IMG/VR virus record: IMGVR_UViG_3300009103_000046
Span: 1 to 50,119 of that record
Origin: a virus
Length of the DNA: 50,119 bases
Strand: one strand, 5' to 3'
The translations under genes and the position numbers were made by a program. Below are positions 13,752 to 27,100 of the stretch, in pieces (the stretch's first letter is position 1; every line of letters starts with the position of its first letter). The notes under the pieces were generated by a model, which saw only the letters and a program-made list of their open reading frames with translations, was not told the origin of the DNA and did not search any database.

Positions 13752-16700
13752 TTATTGAAAAATGTCATTTATCTTTTCCACGATTTCTTTTATATTGTCA
13801 ATACTGCCGACAATAACGCTATCTTCTTCGTCCTCATCTGCTTCGATATCTTTATCCGCAAATTTAATTTTTGTATCCATTTTAACTAGTTCTATCATAG
13901 AAAAGAAATCGTATGGCCAGTTGTAAGTGATTTCTGGATCCACTTCATCACTAGAATTAGGATCTGGGTTTAGATCTGATACATCTGCAATAATAGACTG
14001 TATTGTGTTTGCTCTTCTGAGTTCGCCATACTTTTGAAAAAGCTGATCAGAATATCTGGTTTCTGCCCTTTGTTTAATTTTAAAAACCATCCACCTAAGC
14101 TTTTCCTTTTTTATGTCACCCTGATTTAACATGAGTGTCCTTAACAAAGGGTGCTTTATGGTGCTTGTTGCTTTTTCATGAGATAAGGCAGATTCGGGCA
14201 ATATACCTTGCCATATATCCTGCAAATCTGTTTGAGAAAATTCGAAACTAAATGAAAAGATATACATCAAAAATGGATCCACCGTATCGGGATATTTAAC
14301 AAAGTCCATCTGTGGTGGTATTACAAACCGCTGCATTTTTCTTATCATACTCAACACTAGTTTTCCTGGACGCGGAATACCTATCGCCTCGCCTCTTTCG
14401 GTAGATTTACCCTCAAGTATTCTTTTTCCCATCTCAACAATGTTCCTGCCTTCTTCCTTAGTGTCCCCAAGTCTAAAAAATTTCTTCCCTTTGCTTGTCT
14501 CAATAAATGGTATTGCGACAACTCCTTCATAGAATTTTTTAGAATTTGTAATTTGTCCCAGCTTCTTGGCATTAGTATTGAAACCACACAATGAAGCCAA
14601 AGAGCCATACGAATTAGCAGTCGCTGCGGATTCATCCTTATAATTAATGAAATACCCAGGGTTAATATCTTCGACTTTTAAGAAAATTCCCGTTCTACCT
14701 GTTGGGATTTTACCATATTGGTGCCACATGCCTCTGGGTGCTAATTGTTGTGCATATTTTACCGTGGTGCCGGGCTCTTCTGGGAGAGTCATCCCTGGGT
14801 GGTTTCCATTGGTATCTCTATAATGATTAAAATTTAATATTGGTGTTTCGAATTTGGTTTGTATAATCCACTGATTATTTCTATCTCCTTCAGTGCCATC
14901 AGTATACTGCTTCTTTGTACCAATGGAGAAGGCGTTTAAAGAAGCAGTAAGCTGTAGTGCGTTTCTATTAATGTATGGAAAAGCTTGTGGTCCAATACTA
15001 GCTGTTGCGACATTGTGCTGTAGAGTGGTTGTTGAATAATGATCATGATAAATATCTGGTATAAATCTTGACTGTTCATAAGTTACATTAGCCAATATCT
15101 CTGCTACTGAGAACTTTTTTGTTTCTGGTGCGGTAAAATAAACATCCATCCATGCCTGACCATGATAATATGGAGGAGTATATGGGAAATTATACCCATT
15201 TGACGAATCCATTTGGACAAAGAATTCCATTTCCTTTATCTCACCACTCCAAGAAGCCGTTACAAAAGCTTGCGAAGCAGGAGACCTATCGGTTCTCCAA
15301 CCCCCAATGTTTGGAGGATTATCGGATGCCGGCATTGATCCAAAGCCCGTAATTCCCATTGTGGGCGGGCCAAATGCTGATGGTCTTGAGTACATTGTTA
15401 TAGTTTCATGAAGAGTGGGAGTTGATGTATCAGCAACAGTAGAAATAACATCTTGAGGTACCAAAAACTTTTTAAGATCATTGGAGTCTTTTGCGTACCG
15501 TATTGGTGCTCGATTCATAGAACGATACATCTTTATTCTCATAGCATATTTTTTATCCTTTATCGCCACCCCAAACCCAGGATGTTTTTCTGGTAAACTT
15601 GCAATATGTGTCATTGATTGATTTTTTAAAAAGAAATTTGGTACCTCGGCTAAAAAGTTGTTTGCCATTTTGGTATATAAGCTATCTCCTCCGCCATCCC
15701 ATGTACAAGATCCAGAATGGTTACCACTTGGGTGAGGCTCCATGCATGGCAACTCTGTATTTGCCAAATACTTAGATGGCTCTACTAAAGCCTCAAATGG
15801 AATTCGCTTATTAAGCTGCTCGCTGATTGACCACTGGGCTCCATAACTTGGGTATTCGTATGTCTCAGCGCCGTCATTTTCATCCTCATACGGGGTTGTT
15901 CCACCCAAAGAACCAGATGATTGAAATCTTCGATAAGAACCAGTCAAAACAGGATAATCACACGCCACGCCGCTCTTGATGGTGTTGAATAGAACCCCAG
16001 GCGCGAACAACGGCGATAGCAAGCTTTGAAAATTTATTTCTCTAAAATTGCTTGTATCTATCTCATTGCCAAAAAAATCTGAACCTGTTGGTATAAGGTG
16101 GGCACTTAATTTGGTATTATTTCTATAGCTTTTATAAAATTGCTGTGCCAACTCTACACTTCTTTGTACTGGGTAGAACCCATCGTATGGAACAAACTTA
16201 CTTATAATATTACAAGAGAGTTTAATTTGAGATGGCTCTACCAAGTCTTCATGATCTTCAAGCACAACATCAAAGTTTTTCAAAAAATCAGTATTAGAAT
16301 AAACTTCATAAAACTCTTTTGTGGTGCTGTCACTGATGTCTTTGCGTCCGCCATTAATATTTAAAAATCTATAATTTGAAGCACCAACAGAGTTGGACAT
16401 ATAAAATGGAACAAAATCACTTATTGTGAATTCTGGTATAATTGTATGATCTTTGCCGAGGTTTCTTATATCTTTAGCAGTGATATCATAGTTATCAGTA
16501 AAGGGTCCTCGACCACGAGCCAATGGCGCATCCCAGGCAGCTTCGCCTTGAAAATTATAATACCTTGGTATAACGTTACCACTTAGCCTTTGAGATAATT
16601 CAAACATCCCAGATGGATTTGATATGGAGCCAGTAGTTGTTTGGCAATGCCTCCGAGAATATAAAGCTGCCGGCCTCAAATAAATACTAGTATCGTGATG

Positions 16701-18131
16701 GAAACTATTTTGCGTTGCATTCCATGTATCGGTATCGGGATTATATGTTCTAAGGTGATGGTAGTGTTGATGATATTCCTCTTGTATATATTTTTGAAGA
16801 TTTTCATAAAACTGTGAATATGGATTCCATAATGTGCCAAACGAAGCAGTATTAAAATATTTATATTTTGAATTAGTAAGCGACCCTAAGTTCGTCCATC
16901 TTGACCCAGTAGTAAAGCCAAGATACCTTCCTAAGTAATGTGGTGTTTCGCCAATCTGCTTATGATTGTTACCCAACTCTGGGTATGTCTCGTCTCCCAA
17001 GGTTTGTCTCCAGTCCGCTGTGTGCCAATTAGGATCAACATCCAATGGCCATATACTCCTTTTAAGAGGAGGGATGCAATTCAATTGGGAAAACCCAGGC
17101 ACCAGCCAATGCTGTGATCTATCTGTTGCGTTGTCTCTCCAATTAAATGAAAAGTTTGTTCTTTGTCTTGTGTACGACTTGTATGTATATTTTTCAGGTG
17201 GATAGATTGTTTGAGAAAAACTACAATGCCCAAAAATATTAAATGGACTCTTATAGCTATCTAACCCTCCATCTAAATACATGCTTGTTAAATCTTCATA
17301 GTCATCGCTTCTTTCTGGTTCTTCTACTTCGGCAATTACATTTACTTCATCATTTGTAAAATAGTTAATTTCATTTCCAAGGGTTGCATACATTGTATGT
17401 CTTTCAATCGTGAGTCCAGATTTCATCGCAGCTTCCTTAACAGAAGAAAATTTCTTGGATGGTAAATTTTTGAGAATCTCTTTGGGGATATCCAAAGTTC
17501 TACCTTTTCTTATTGAGATTTTTCCCAAATCTGCCTCAAACGGCTTATAACAAGAAACGACACTAGGTTCGTCAAAAAGCCTAATACCAGCATATTTCAA
17601 AGGCAATACTGATCTGAGTCCGTCCATTCTAACAACAATGTTTTGTGGATTTTTTAAAATTGTGAAAAGGTTATTCTTTCTTTGTTTTCTTATTAGTGGA
17701 TTTTCACCATTTTTTATTCCTTTGAATCCTGGCCACCCATATGGCCCATTTCGATGAATCATCAAAGCATTAAAGAAAGAAGCCGTGCTAGGCAATTCGT
17801 GAGAAAACGAATGGTTCTTATATCGCTCCAGACTTGCCCGGGCCCAAATGTATTCCGGATAAGCTGGAAGATCAAGTGAATATACAAGCTCTTCATTGTC
17901 CACGCCGCCATATATTCTAATATTTTGTTCAACAGGTGGATTTTCAAGCGCTCCCATATAATTCTGGGCGACAAAATGGTTGCTCCTCTGTTTTTCGACT
18001 TGCCTTAAAGTGTAACTTGCAGTTGGCGAACCGGTAATTGGATAAACATGAGTTTGGTTTTTTACATCATACCCACACGATTCGTATATTAACGTGTTTA
18101 AGCCTACAAAATCTAAATAATAATTTGACAT
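13752..18131 (-). CDS. Large virion structural protein, 1459 aa
   Basis: Starts MSNYYLDFVGLNTLIYESCG after AATAGGAGTAAAA. An early segment FFNALMIHRNGPYGWPGFKG, followed closely by NPLIRKQRKNN, is a signature I recall from large marine-phage structural proteins encoded next to the LamG-type giant. The body is Tyr/Ser/Thr/Pro-rich and beta-like, with many aromatic-proline loops (FNYPY, PPYYHGQAWMDV). The C-terminal 250 residues are helical (QRFVIPPQMDFVKYPDTVDP, then MYIFSFSFEFSQTDLQDIWQ) and look like a folded docking or assembly domain. It probably forms the same appendage as the 3811-aa protein encoded directly before it. No enzymatic motif seen. Confidence 0.75.
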   Translation of the reverse strand: MSNYYLDFVGLNTLIYESCGYDVKNQTHVYPITGSPTASYTLRQVEKQRSNHFVAQNYMGALENPPVEQNIRIYGGVDNEELVYSLDLPAYPEYIWARASLERYKNHSFSHELPSTASFFNALMIHRNGPYGWPGFKGIKNGENPLIRKQRKNNLFTILKNPQNIVVRMDGLRSVLPLKYAGIRLFDEPSVVSCYKPFEADLGKISIRKGRTLDIPKEILKNLPSKKFSSVKEAAMKSGLTIERHTMYATLGNEINYFTNDEVNVIAEVEEPERSDDYEDLTSMYLDGGLDSYKSPFNIFGHCSFSQTIYPPEKYTYKSYTRQRTNFSFNWRDNATDRSQHWLVPGFSQLNCIPPLKRSIWPLDVDPNWHTADWRQTLGDETYPELGNNHKQIGETPHYLGRYLGFTTGSRWTNLGSLTNSKYKYFNTASFGTLWNPYSQFYENLQKYIQEEYHQHYHHLRTYNPDTDTWNATQNSFHHDTSIYLRPAALYSRRHCQTTTGSISNPSGMFELSQRLSGNVIPRYYNFQGEAAWDAPLARGRGPFTDNYDITAKDIRNLGKDHTIIPEFTISDFVPFYMSNSVGASNYRFLNINGGRKDISDSTTKEFYEVYSNTDFLKNFDVVLEDHEDLVEPSQIKLSCNIISKFVPYDGFYPVQRSVELAQQFYKSYRNNTKLSAHLIPTGSDFFGNEIDTSNFREINFQSLLSPLFAPGVLFNTIKSGVACDYPVLTGSYRRFQSSGSLGGTTPYEDENDGAETYEYPSYGAQWSISEQLNKRIPFEALVEPSKYLANTELPCMEPHPSGNHSGSCTWDGGGDSLYTKMANNFLAEVPNFFLKNQSMTHIASLPEKHPGFGVAIKDKKYAMRIKMYRSMNRAPIRYAKDSNDLKKFLVPQDVISTVADTSTPTLHETITMYSRPSAFGPPTMGITGFGSMPASDNPPNIGGWRTDRSPASQAFVTASWSGEIKEMEFFVQMDSSNGYNFPYTPPYYHGQAWMDVYFTAPETKKFSVAEILANVTYEQSRFIPDIYHDHYSTTTLQHNVATASIGPQAFPYINRNALQLTASLNAFSIGTKKQYTDGTEGDRNNQWIIQTKFETPILNFNHYRDTNGNHPGMTLPEEPGTTVKYAQQLAPRGMWHQYGKIPTGRTGIFLKVEDINPGYFINYKDESAATANSYGSLASLCGFNTNAKKLGQITNSKKFYEGVVAIPFIETSKGKKFFRLGDTKEEGRNIVEMGKRILEGKSTERGEAIGIPRPGKLVLSMIRKMQRFVIPPQMDFVKYPDTVDPFLMYIFSFSFEFSQTDLQDIWQGILPESALSHEKATSTIKHPLLRTLMLNQGDIKKEKLRWMVFKIKQRAETRYSDQLFQKYGELRRANTIQSIIADVSDLNPDPNSSDEVDPEITYNWPYDFFSMIELVKMDTKIKFADKDIEADEDEEDSVIVGSIDNIKEIVEKINDIFQ

Positions 18132-18139
18132 TTTTACTC

Positions 18140-21100
18140 CTATTCTTTCTTTTTCCCAGCAACAGTTGAGATGGCTGGAAACACTATAGCCGGCTTTACT
18201 GAGTGTGTTATGCTTTTTATCAAATCCACTTTATTCACAGTTGTTGAATTTCTGCTGTTTCCTGATAAATCATAAAAATTGGTTTCTGTATCGTCAGTTG
18301 GGCTGTACTCTTGTGTCAACCTTCCTGCTCCCATCATATACCACAATTCCAACGAACTTATGCTTAATGGTGAGCCTTTTCTACCTCTCTTATAAATTTT
18401 AAAAGCTTGTCTAGCCGTTAGAGCAGAACTGTATATAGTGAGGTTGTCTATTTTCCCATGAAAACCATCGAACGCATTTTCAGCGGTATCAATCTGTGCT
18501 CCTATAGATGCATGTTGTGACACTATACTATACCAAGCGCCTGTTGGGGCTGTTCCTGATTCTGCTAACACGACACCTACCCCGTTGATATATAAGGATG
18601 GCTTATTGGATGATGATGAGGCATCATATTGCAAAACAAGGTGTACCCACTCCCTGAGATTAATAGCATTAATGTCTGTTTTCCAATATACCTTACCGGA
18701 GGTGTTAACCCATTTCGTAAGAAATACAATTCTATTATCGTCTTCAATATAAAGCGACACATCTCCATATCCGAAATCAAGAATACGTTGATCACCTGTG
18801 CCTAGATTATTTATCCAAACAGAAAATGTCATTTTTGATGTACCAGTCCCGGATCCATTTCCTATTATTCCATCCCATGTTGCCCCTGTTCCAAAATTAA
18901 TATAACTATCAGTGCCATTGAAGTAGGCATATTCATCAGCTTTTTGGTCCACAACAATTTCGCCATTCTTGGGTGCATATCCAAATATATTTTGCTTTCC
19001 GCTTCTTATCCCATAATCATGCCCAATGGTTTTATCAATCCAGCTATACTGGAAATCGCTTCTTGGTAATGTGCTTCCAACGAAAGCGTTATCATGTCGC
19101 ACAACCAAATCTGGATCATCTTGGGTGTGCTTGTCACTTGCTCTATAGCTGGTGTTTCTATGGTATTTGTGAAAATTTGGATAATCCTCATTCAATATTG
19201 ACATCTTCAACGATAAACCGCTCTCAGAGTGTCTGTTGTGTTTTGACATATCATAGATTATTGTATTTCCATCTATTCGCTTGTATCTGTTATCAGTACT
19301 ATCTCCCATGCCATACCAAGCAGCTAAATCAGAATTGAGCCCAAGGTTAGTGAGGCTTTTCTTTCGCCCATTGCCCTCTATCATAACAACTTCTGCTAGC
19401 GTTAAAGATCTGTTAAATATTGCCATTTCATCAATGTAGCCATCAAAAAACCCGCCCAAACCGACACTCGTAGTTCCTATCCAAGCATGCTGCTCACCGA
19501 ACTCATTATTAAATCCTTGATAAATTTCTGAGCCCCCAACAGTACCAATGGTTGTACTCCAGGATATCTCTATACCATCTACATACAAAATAGGATTATT
19601 TGATGTGGAAGATGGATCATAAGTTAAAATAATGTGGTGCCATTTATTTATAGAAATGATACCATCTGCTGTTATCCGAGTCATAGGATCAGTTGTTGAC
19701 CACTCTGTTGTAAATGACACCTTTCCGCCATTCATAACAGTTAAAATAGTACCATCGCTATCCATAGATATTATTGGATACACAGCTTCTGCTACGCTAT
19801 TAATATTTATCCAACAAGATATGGAAAATGAAGGATCAGTTTTCAATACTCTCTTTCTGGCTCCGCCAAAATAATCAATAGCGACACTAGATGGTACCTG
19901 TGCTGTTAAATTATTAGATGAAACACTATCATAAAATACCGAAGCAGTATCCGAAGGATGATCAAATGTCCACCAACTTAACGGACTACCAACTGAGTGT
20001 TTTGTTAAATCATAATATTGATTACGTAAGTGAAACTTCAGAAGTTCATCAACACTTGATTGTGTAAAATACTTATGCCATATCGCAACATCATCAACAT
20101 ATACCGTCAAGTTATTTATTGAATTGATACGAACCTCATCCAAACTAGAAGGGTTTGCACTGAACCATGCTTCCAAATTACTATTGGTTTTAGTCCAATC
20201 CCCACCGGCACTCATCACCATGTTTGACGCCCTAACTAATGAAGCCCCATCTTCATATAAATAGAATTTTACATCATTTGGATTTTGCACATCCCCACCA
20301 GCTACTTCAAAAGCCCCATCAAAAGTAAAAACATAATGTTTATATGTTGAACCATCAAGGTTAAGAGCAAAACTAGTCTTGACATACTTCTGATCATGAT
20401 AATATATATATATTGACAACTCGCTTGTATTGGTGTTAAACGCCGCGTAGCCAACTTCAAGGCTATCATCTCCGTTATAAAGATTGAACAATTTCTGAAC
20501 TGACACGGTTAGAACACTAGGATCCATCTTCATCCACCAAGAGATTGTTATTCCATCATCACCAGATGCATTTACCGAGTATGTTTCGCAATGAACGCTT
20601 GTATTGGTAATCTTTATGGCTTGTGATTTTGGATAATCAAACAACAAGGCATCATTCCACTTATATGAAGGCATCAGCTTTACAGCCTCTTCTATCGGTG
20701 CTCCTCGGGAAAAACTTGTAACAATGTCATAACCATATTCAGAATCTCTTCCTCCGTGCCCCGTATACCGTGTTAAAAGCGTCTTTAAGCCTTCACGCTT
20801 ACCTAGGTGGCTATTAACTCTAATCGTGCCATTTTCACCGCTTCCTGCGCCTCTAACGCTAAGGTTTCTGTATGGGATTGCATTGTATGGAGAATACTCT
20901 CCAGAGAATGCATCAAGGTAGCCACGGGTTTGGATTTCCGGACCGCCTGGTGCGGAGAATCGAGTTGTAAATACAGTTTCGTTCTTCTGTGTTGAGTCTC
21001 TAAATGAGCCACTTGGCAAAGTCAAAACAACATCTTTAGCATAAAGAGTGGGGGTTATACTCATTTTCCCATCCACAATGCTAGATTTACTAGGATCAGC

Positions 21101-24100
21101 AGACAATAAGTTGTTAGAACCCTTATTGTCTATTACCGCCTCTATTGAATCACTGACATTATCGAAAGAATAGTAACTAACACAATATGTATTGTATTCA
21201 CTATGATTACTAATGGTATATCTTATTTTGCCGTCATTATATAACTCTCTTACTTCACCAAGATCGAAATCCTTATCCCATATTGTGACATCATCTATAT
21301 AAATTCTAAAGTCAGTGTCTCCAATCTTATCAAGTTGTGCTGCTGCATTGATATGAGATTTGTGCTTATTTTCTGTTATATTGCTGGACAAGTATACTGA
21401 TGTTTGTTCTTCTCCGTCAACATAAAGCTTTATGGTTGCGGCGGAGGCACCTGTTCCGGAACCGTCCCATGTTGCTCCTCCATTGTGAGTAAACACGTAG
21501 TGCCTCCATGTGTCATCGTCATGTTGCGCCGAAAAGCCCATCCGAACAGATGTTCCATCGCTGTAGGTTGTCTTGACGTGAAGTTCGTTGGCAGCACTTG
21601 GCCAATAAATGTCAATAACATCACTTCCACCAGCATCATCTATAGAAAACAAATCAACATCGGCAAGACTACCAGGTAATTCACCAGATGGAATTTTTAA
21701 CCATAAGCCTATAGTCCAGCCATTCTGAGCCGTGAATCCAGAGAAGCTGCTGTCTGCCAAGAGAGTTTGGTTTAAATACATTCCCCTACCAAGAGTATCA
21801 ACCACCTGTCCATCGGGGGAGCGGTTACTGAAGGCGCCATAATAGTTACCAGACAAATATGGAGTTTGTCCTATCATCGTCATAACATTGGTTGTCGCCC
21901 ACAAATTGCTTTGCGAATTAATCGACAATGGAATATAATTCAATATATCAGAGTTGGTTCTATGATAGAGATTCATTTCCTTTTTACCAGCGGCAACGGA
22001 AATATACTCATATCTCTTGTGGTAATTCCCAACCCTATTGCCAACCTTATCATGCGGTATATTCTTTACATTAACGGGGCGTTTGGCATGCTCCTCTCTA
22101 TATCTTGTTGCTTTTTTCTTCCAGTTGTCTGGGTACCTGAGTGTTCTGATATCTACACCATAATCAGCAGGAGCAAAACCAATAGCACCATCAGCAGCAC
22201 CGGAGCCCGTATGCTCCCCCACCAGCAATCTCCATGCTTCAGGGCGAGAGTACATATCATCTAAATTTTTGTATTTATCTGTTCCATTTGCAAATGTCCA
22301 AGTTGCAGAATAAGGAAAATATGAATTACCCCAAGGCCTTGCGCCTGTGTTATTTCCTTTTGTCCCAGGAATTGCCTGGGTTATTATAAACTTATTGTAA
22401 TCGCCTGATGGGTTTCCAACATGCGGTGCGACTCCAAATTTTCCTGTTGATTCAATAGCATTTTTAATATTGGTTTCCAAAATTGAATTACCAGAGCCTA
22501 AAGAGATGGCGATACCATTGGGAACAGTAAGAGACTTTTTCGCACCACCATCCACAAAAAAAGCTTTAGATGAATCTGCTATTGTTAAATGATTATTAGA
22601 CGCAGTATTATCTTTGATATTTGATGTTGAATCTGTTGCATGATCGAAACTATAGTAGCTTACCAAATAATCAGCAGCTAGTGAGTGGGTTGTTATATCA
22701 AAATAATTTGAACTATTATATAATTCAGTAACATGTTGAGGAATGAACCACTTATCCCACACAGCTATATCATCAAGCGAAAAAATTAAATCTGTATTTC
22801 CAATTTCATCAAAGTTTTCAAAAGAACGCAGGTTAGAAGCATCCATTGCCTGTGATACATTTGAAGTGCTAGAGCCATCCAAAGACACTTCGGTGCCATC
22901 AACGTATAACTTGAAATCGTTAAATGCATGTGCTGCTGAAGTTTTTCCGTCAAATGTTATAACATAATGTCTCCATTTGTCATCTCCATGGTTAGTTACA
23001 AACTTAGCAGTAGTCCTCTCATTATTCCAATACCTCGCTGTGGCCTCAAGAACATTACTGTTGTCTCCGTAGTAAAGGATTAAAGCAGTGTCCCCACTAT
23101 TATTCTTAAACTCAAAAAGCACATGAACACCTGCTCTTGGCAAATGGGTGGCTGGTACTTTCATCCACCACGACAAAGTAAATCCATTTCCATTTGTGTA
23201 CCCAGAGAAATTCGAATCATACATTTTGTTTTCTGCTAATTTTAAGCCTTTTGAGTATGCCGCATTATATGCATCAAATGCAAAAGTGTGTTCAGTGCCA
23301 TCTGTTGCATTTAAAGTAAAGAATAGCCCGTCCAGCAAAGCCTTGTTGGCATTAGAAAGCGTCCAATTCCAAAAATCTATTTCTTCCACATAAGCCCTAT
23401 CCTTTCCAACTGGATGGGTTTGGGTGCCACCTTCAGTTCTTAATGAGGTATCTACCTTATTTAATCTAACATGTCTTGATTGGTGTCCTCCTACCCAAGT
23501 TTCAGTAAACGGCCCTTGCATTGGAATCTCATTTGTTCTATCAACAGTATCTGAATGTAAATTGGTTACAACAACATTCTTTGCAAAATTTTCCGAAATG
23601 GTTTTGTTATACCCACTGGTAACGGAGGCAGAATGAAAATTCATTGGATAGGTGCTAATGCCCTTTCTCTTATAGAAATATTCACTACTATCGCCATCAG
23701 GCATATTGCCATAATCTAAAGCATGTTCACCACAAGTAACTGTAAAATTATATTTTTCTTTTTCATTTGGGTGCTTCTTGTCTAAGCATGCTGTCTCTGG
23801 CTCTACGCCGGTTCCTTCTCCTTCTCCAACTAAAAGGACATTTTTAGGAATGTCTTGTCCCCACCAATGACTTGTCGGACCTAATGGGCGCACATGGTGG
23901 TGAATGTTGAGTCTATCTTTATTCTGATAATAGTTTATGCCACCATGGATTGTACTCTTAAATACTCCGGAAAACCTATAAGGATGAGACATTGCTTCCA
24001 AAACATATGTTTTTGCAAAATATGCTTGAGATGTCTTAATATCGTAAAACTTTATGGGCTTTGGGTTAGTTACTTTTTTAAGCTGTGCTCTCAAAAGATC

Positions 24101-27100
24101 AGAAGGGCTATTGAGTATCCGTCTATGTTTTTGCCATAAGCAATTTTTATTTTCTATTATGTTGGTGCTGTCGTAATCTCCATCTGCGTCTGTATCGACA
24201 AGATACGTTGGCGCATGTCCGGTTTTCCAATTGTATGCAAAATAGTTTACACCCTTCATTGTCCCTTCGGTTGAGGTTTTCTGCCCAATGTAAGGAAATT
24301 TCTCAACAAATTTGTTTCTTTCCAATATATGACTTTCAACAATATTCTTGACTGCTGGTGCGAATTTAGCTGACGCTGGTATCATCTGTTGAATGCCGTA
24401 TGAAACAGCTTCGTCTATCCACTTGAAGTATTCAAAATATTTTTCAGGATCTGGGATATTCTTAACCTTATTAAAGAAAATGGTTTTTAAATCTGCCATT
24501 TCTTTATAGCTTGATCTGTATCTGTCGGCAGGCGCACCCATCAAGTTGCTAAAGTCTTTAACTGTTGCGAACATATTTATCATTTCATCGGAAACAGCGC
24601 CATAAGGACTCTTCTCGAACATATAAAAATTGTCATTTCTATCATCATCTCTAAAGAAAAATTCCTCTTTCTCTCCAACTATTTGAACCCCATCTGATGA
24701 CATAGCGTTCTCTGGATTTCTTTTCTTTGCTGCGTAAATGAATTCTTTGTCAACAGCATCTGTTGAGCTTTGAATGAAGTTAATTGCTTGACCGCTGTTG
24801 TCTTCTTTGGAAATGTCTCCAATATATGATAAGTGCGTACCACCACCGGAAAAATTCTCAATTCTTAAAGAGTCTTCATTAATATTGGTAGTGTTGCCAC
24901 GATTGCCCCGAGAGCCATTCCACATTTGAGTTATTGTTATAAACTCTGAAACAGAACCATCAGCAGGAGATGCTGTTATGAGCCCAGAGGTGGTAGCAGT
25001 AGCATCATTGATTGTTAAGGCTATCCTCTGTAATGCTAATGCTGGAGTGGTGACACCGGAGGTTCCAATGGTATTACCAGTCACTGTCGTAACGCTCGAA
25101 TCAGTGGTAAAGGTGTGTACTGTTCCGAAAACATCTTGAAGAAATATCTTTTTTCCTGTTGTTGTGAAGTCTGCCGATGTCCATGTAGCTGGCGGTTCAG
25201 GAATAGGTATTGAAATTTTGGCTGATGCTTTCTTCACTGTCTCCGCAGATTTATCTGGGACAATAAACTTGCCATTGGAATCAGAACCAGTTACTGTTGC
25301 AAAATCCCAATGAATAGCCAAAGTATCTATCTGTGGTGTGTGTTTATCGGAGCCATGAAAAACATTATCACTCCTATGAGGATAGGTAGTTCCGTAGCTT
25401 GTTGCATCATATGCATGTTGTTTGACATCTTCATTAGAGAGGTAGCTTTGCCAAAACCTAAATTGAGATATCTTGGCGTCACTCTTCTCAAGAGCATCAC
25501 CAGTAAAGTTTGTTATGTGGGCGCCAACATATGGCCTTTTGGCGCAAGTAATCAAGGACTCTCCTGTTGACTTTAAACTGATAGTCCCAGAAACATGAAA
25601 TGGCCCTCTTTTGATGTCATTACCAACAGTACTTAGTCCATAAAAATCAACTATATAGGTATCGGCGCTACTGCTGATTCCTGATAGGGAGCCTACAAAA
25701 GGATGATCTGCATGTCTTACTCTGGCTGCTAAAAGCCATTTTTCATTATCATAAGCATTGGCGAAATATGGACTCATCAACTGTTCGTTAGGAGGCACAG
25801 GATTAGTTGGAACATTGGTGTTCGGATTTGATATGGAACAAGATAAGTGAAACCTCACTCTATCGCTGCCTTCATAGTCTCTAATAGCGTATGCTCTCAT
25901 TGAAAAGTCATCAGTTGGCCAATTTAAATCCGCAGGGTTGTTCACATTCGCTCTATGAAATCCAAAAAGCGAAGCGGTAGCAAATGGCGTTATAAAGTGT
26001 CCTGTTTGTTCTCTTGTTAACTTCTTTGGCAATATGAACTCACATTCCATAGTAAGCCCAGAATATTTTAAATCCTTCTGTATGTGTTTGGTGTCTTCTC
26101 TGGTGACGTAGGACACATTCGCTGGAGTGTCAACTGTTAGGTGGTTTGTGCCTTTATTATCTTTAATTGTTGATGTGGTATCTGCTACGTTATCAAAAGT
26201 ATAATAACTGACAAGATTATCTGCTACTAATGGGTGGGCTAAAATGTTATCGATTTTATATAATTGGTTAACATACTCTGGTGTTCCACTTGCATTATCA
26301 AAATAAGAATCCCAAATAGACACATCATCTATCCAATGCTTAATAGTGGCAGTTGATCCAATCTGAAATTTGTCCCAAGTCCCCAAGTCAGTTGCTGCCT
26401 TGTTGGTGCCGCCAGGCGCTGTGGAATCAGCGGTGAACTCAGTTCCATTCACAAATAATTTTAAATTATCCGCAGCACCAGAGCCGTCTGTTGCTCCGTC
26501 GTATGTTATAACGTATCGATACCACCTTCCATCATCAACACCAGTAAAATCATATGTGTGTTCAGGCCCGGATACTCCGCCATTATGAAATGCTTTAATC
26601 TTCAAATATTTCGTGGCGGCTGGGAAATATACATCAAGAGCCTTCTGGCTGTTGGCGTCTTTGACTAAAAATATATTATTTGACGATCCAAAAGGCAATT
26701 CCCCACCAGCGATTCTCATCCAAAAGCTTAAAGTAAATCCGTTGCCATTGGTAAATCCAGTAAACGAAGTATCCTCTGCAAATGTATCATTCATATACAA
26801 GGCTTTGCCGTAGCTATACAGTGACTCTTGTCCGTTTAGGAATGTATACCTAGAGGTGGATGAGCTATGGTAAACCGAACCTGCGAAGTTATCAGGGTGG
26901 TTAAGATTCAGAACCGGCTTTGCTATTGACTTAAATTCGTAATTGTCTCTTAAGGAATACGTCGAATTATCAGCATAAAGATTCAACTTTATAAGTTCAG
27001 TGTCAAACCCAAAGCATCTAAAGTAATTTCGAAAAGCCTTTTCGGTTCCTTTCGATTTGTATATATACGTCAAGTTGTTATAGATGTTTTGATAAATCTG

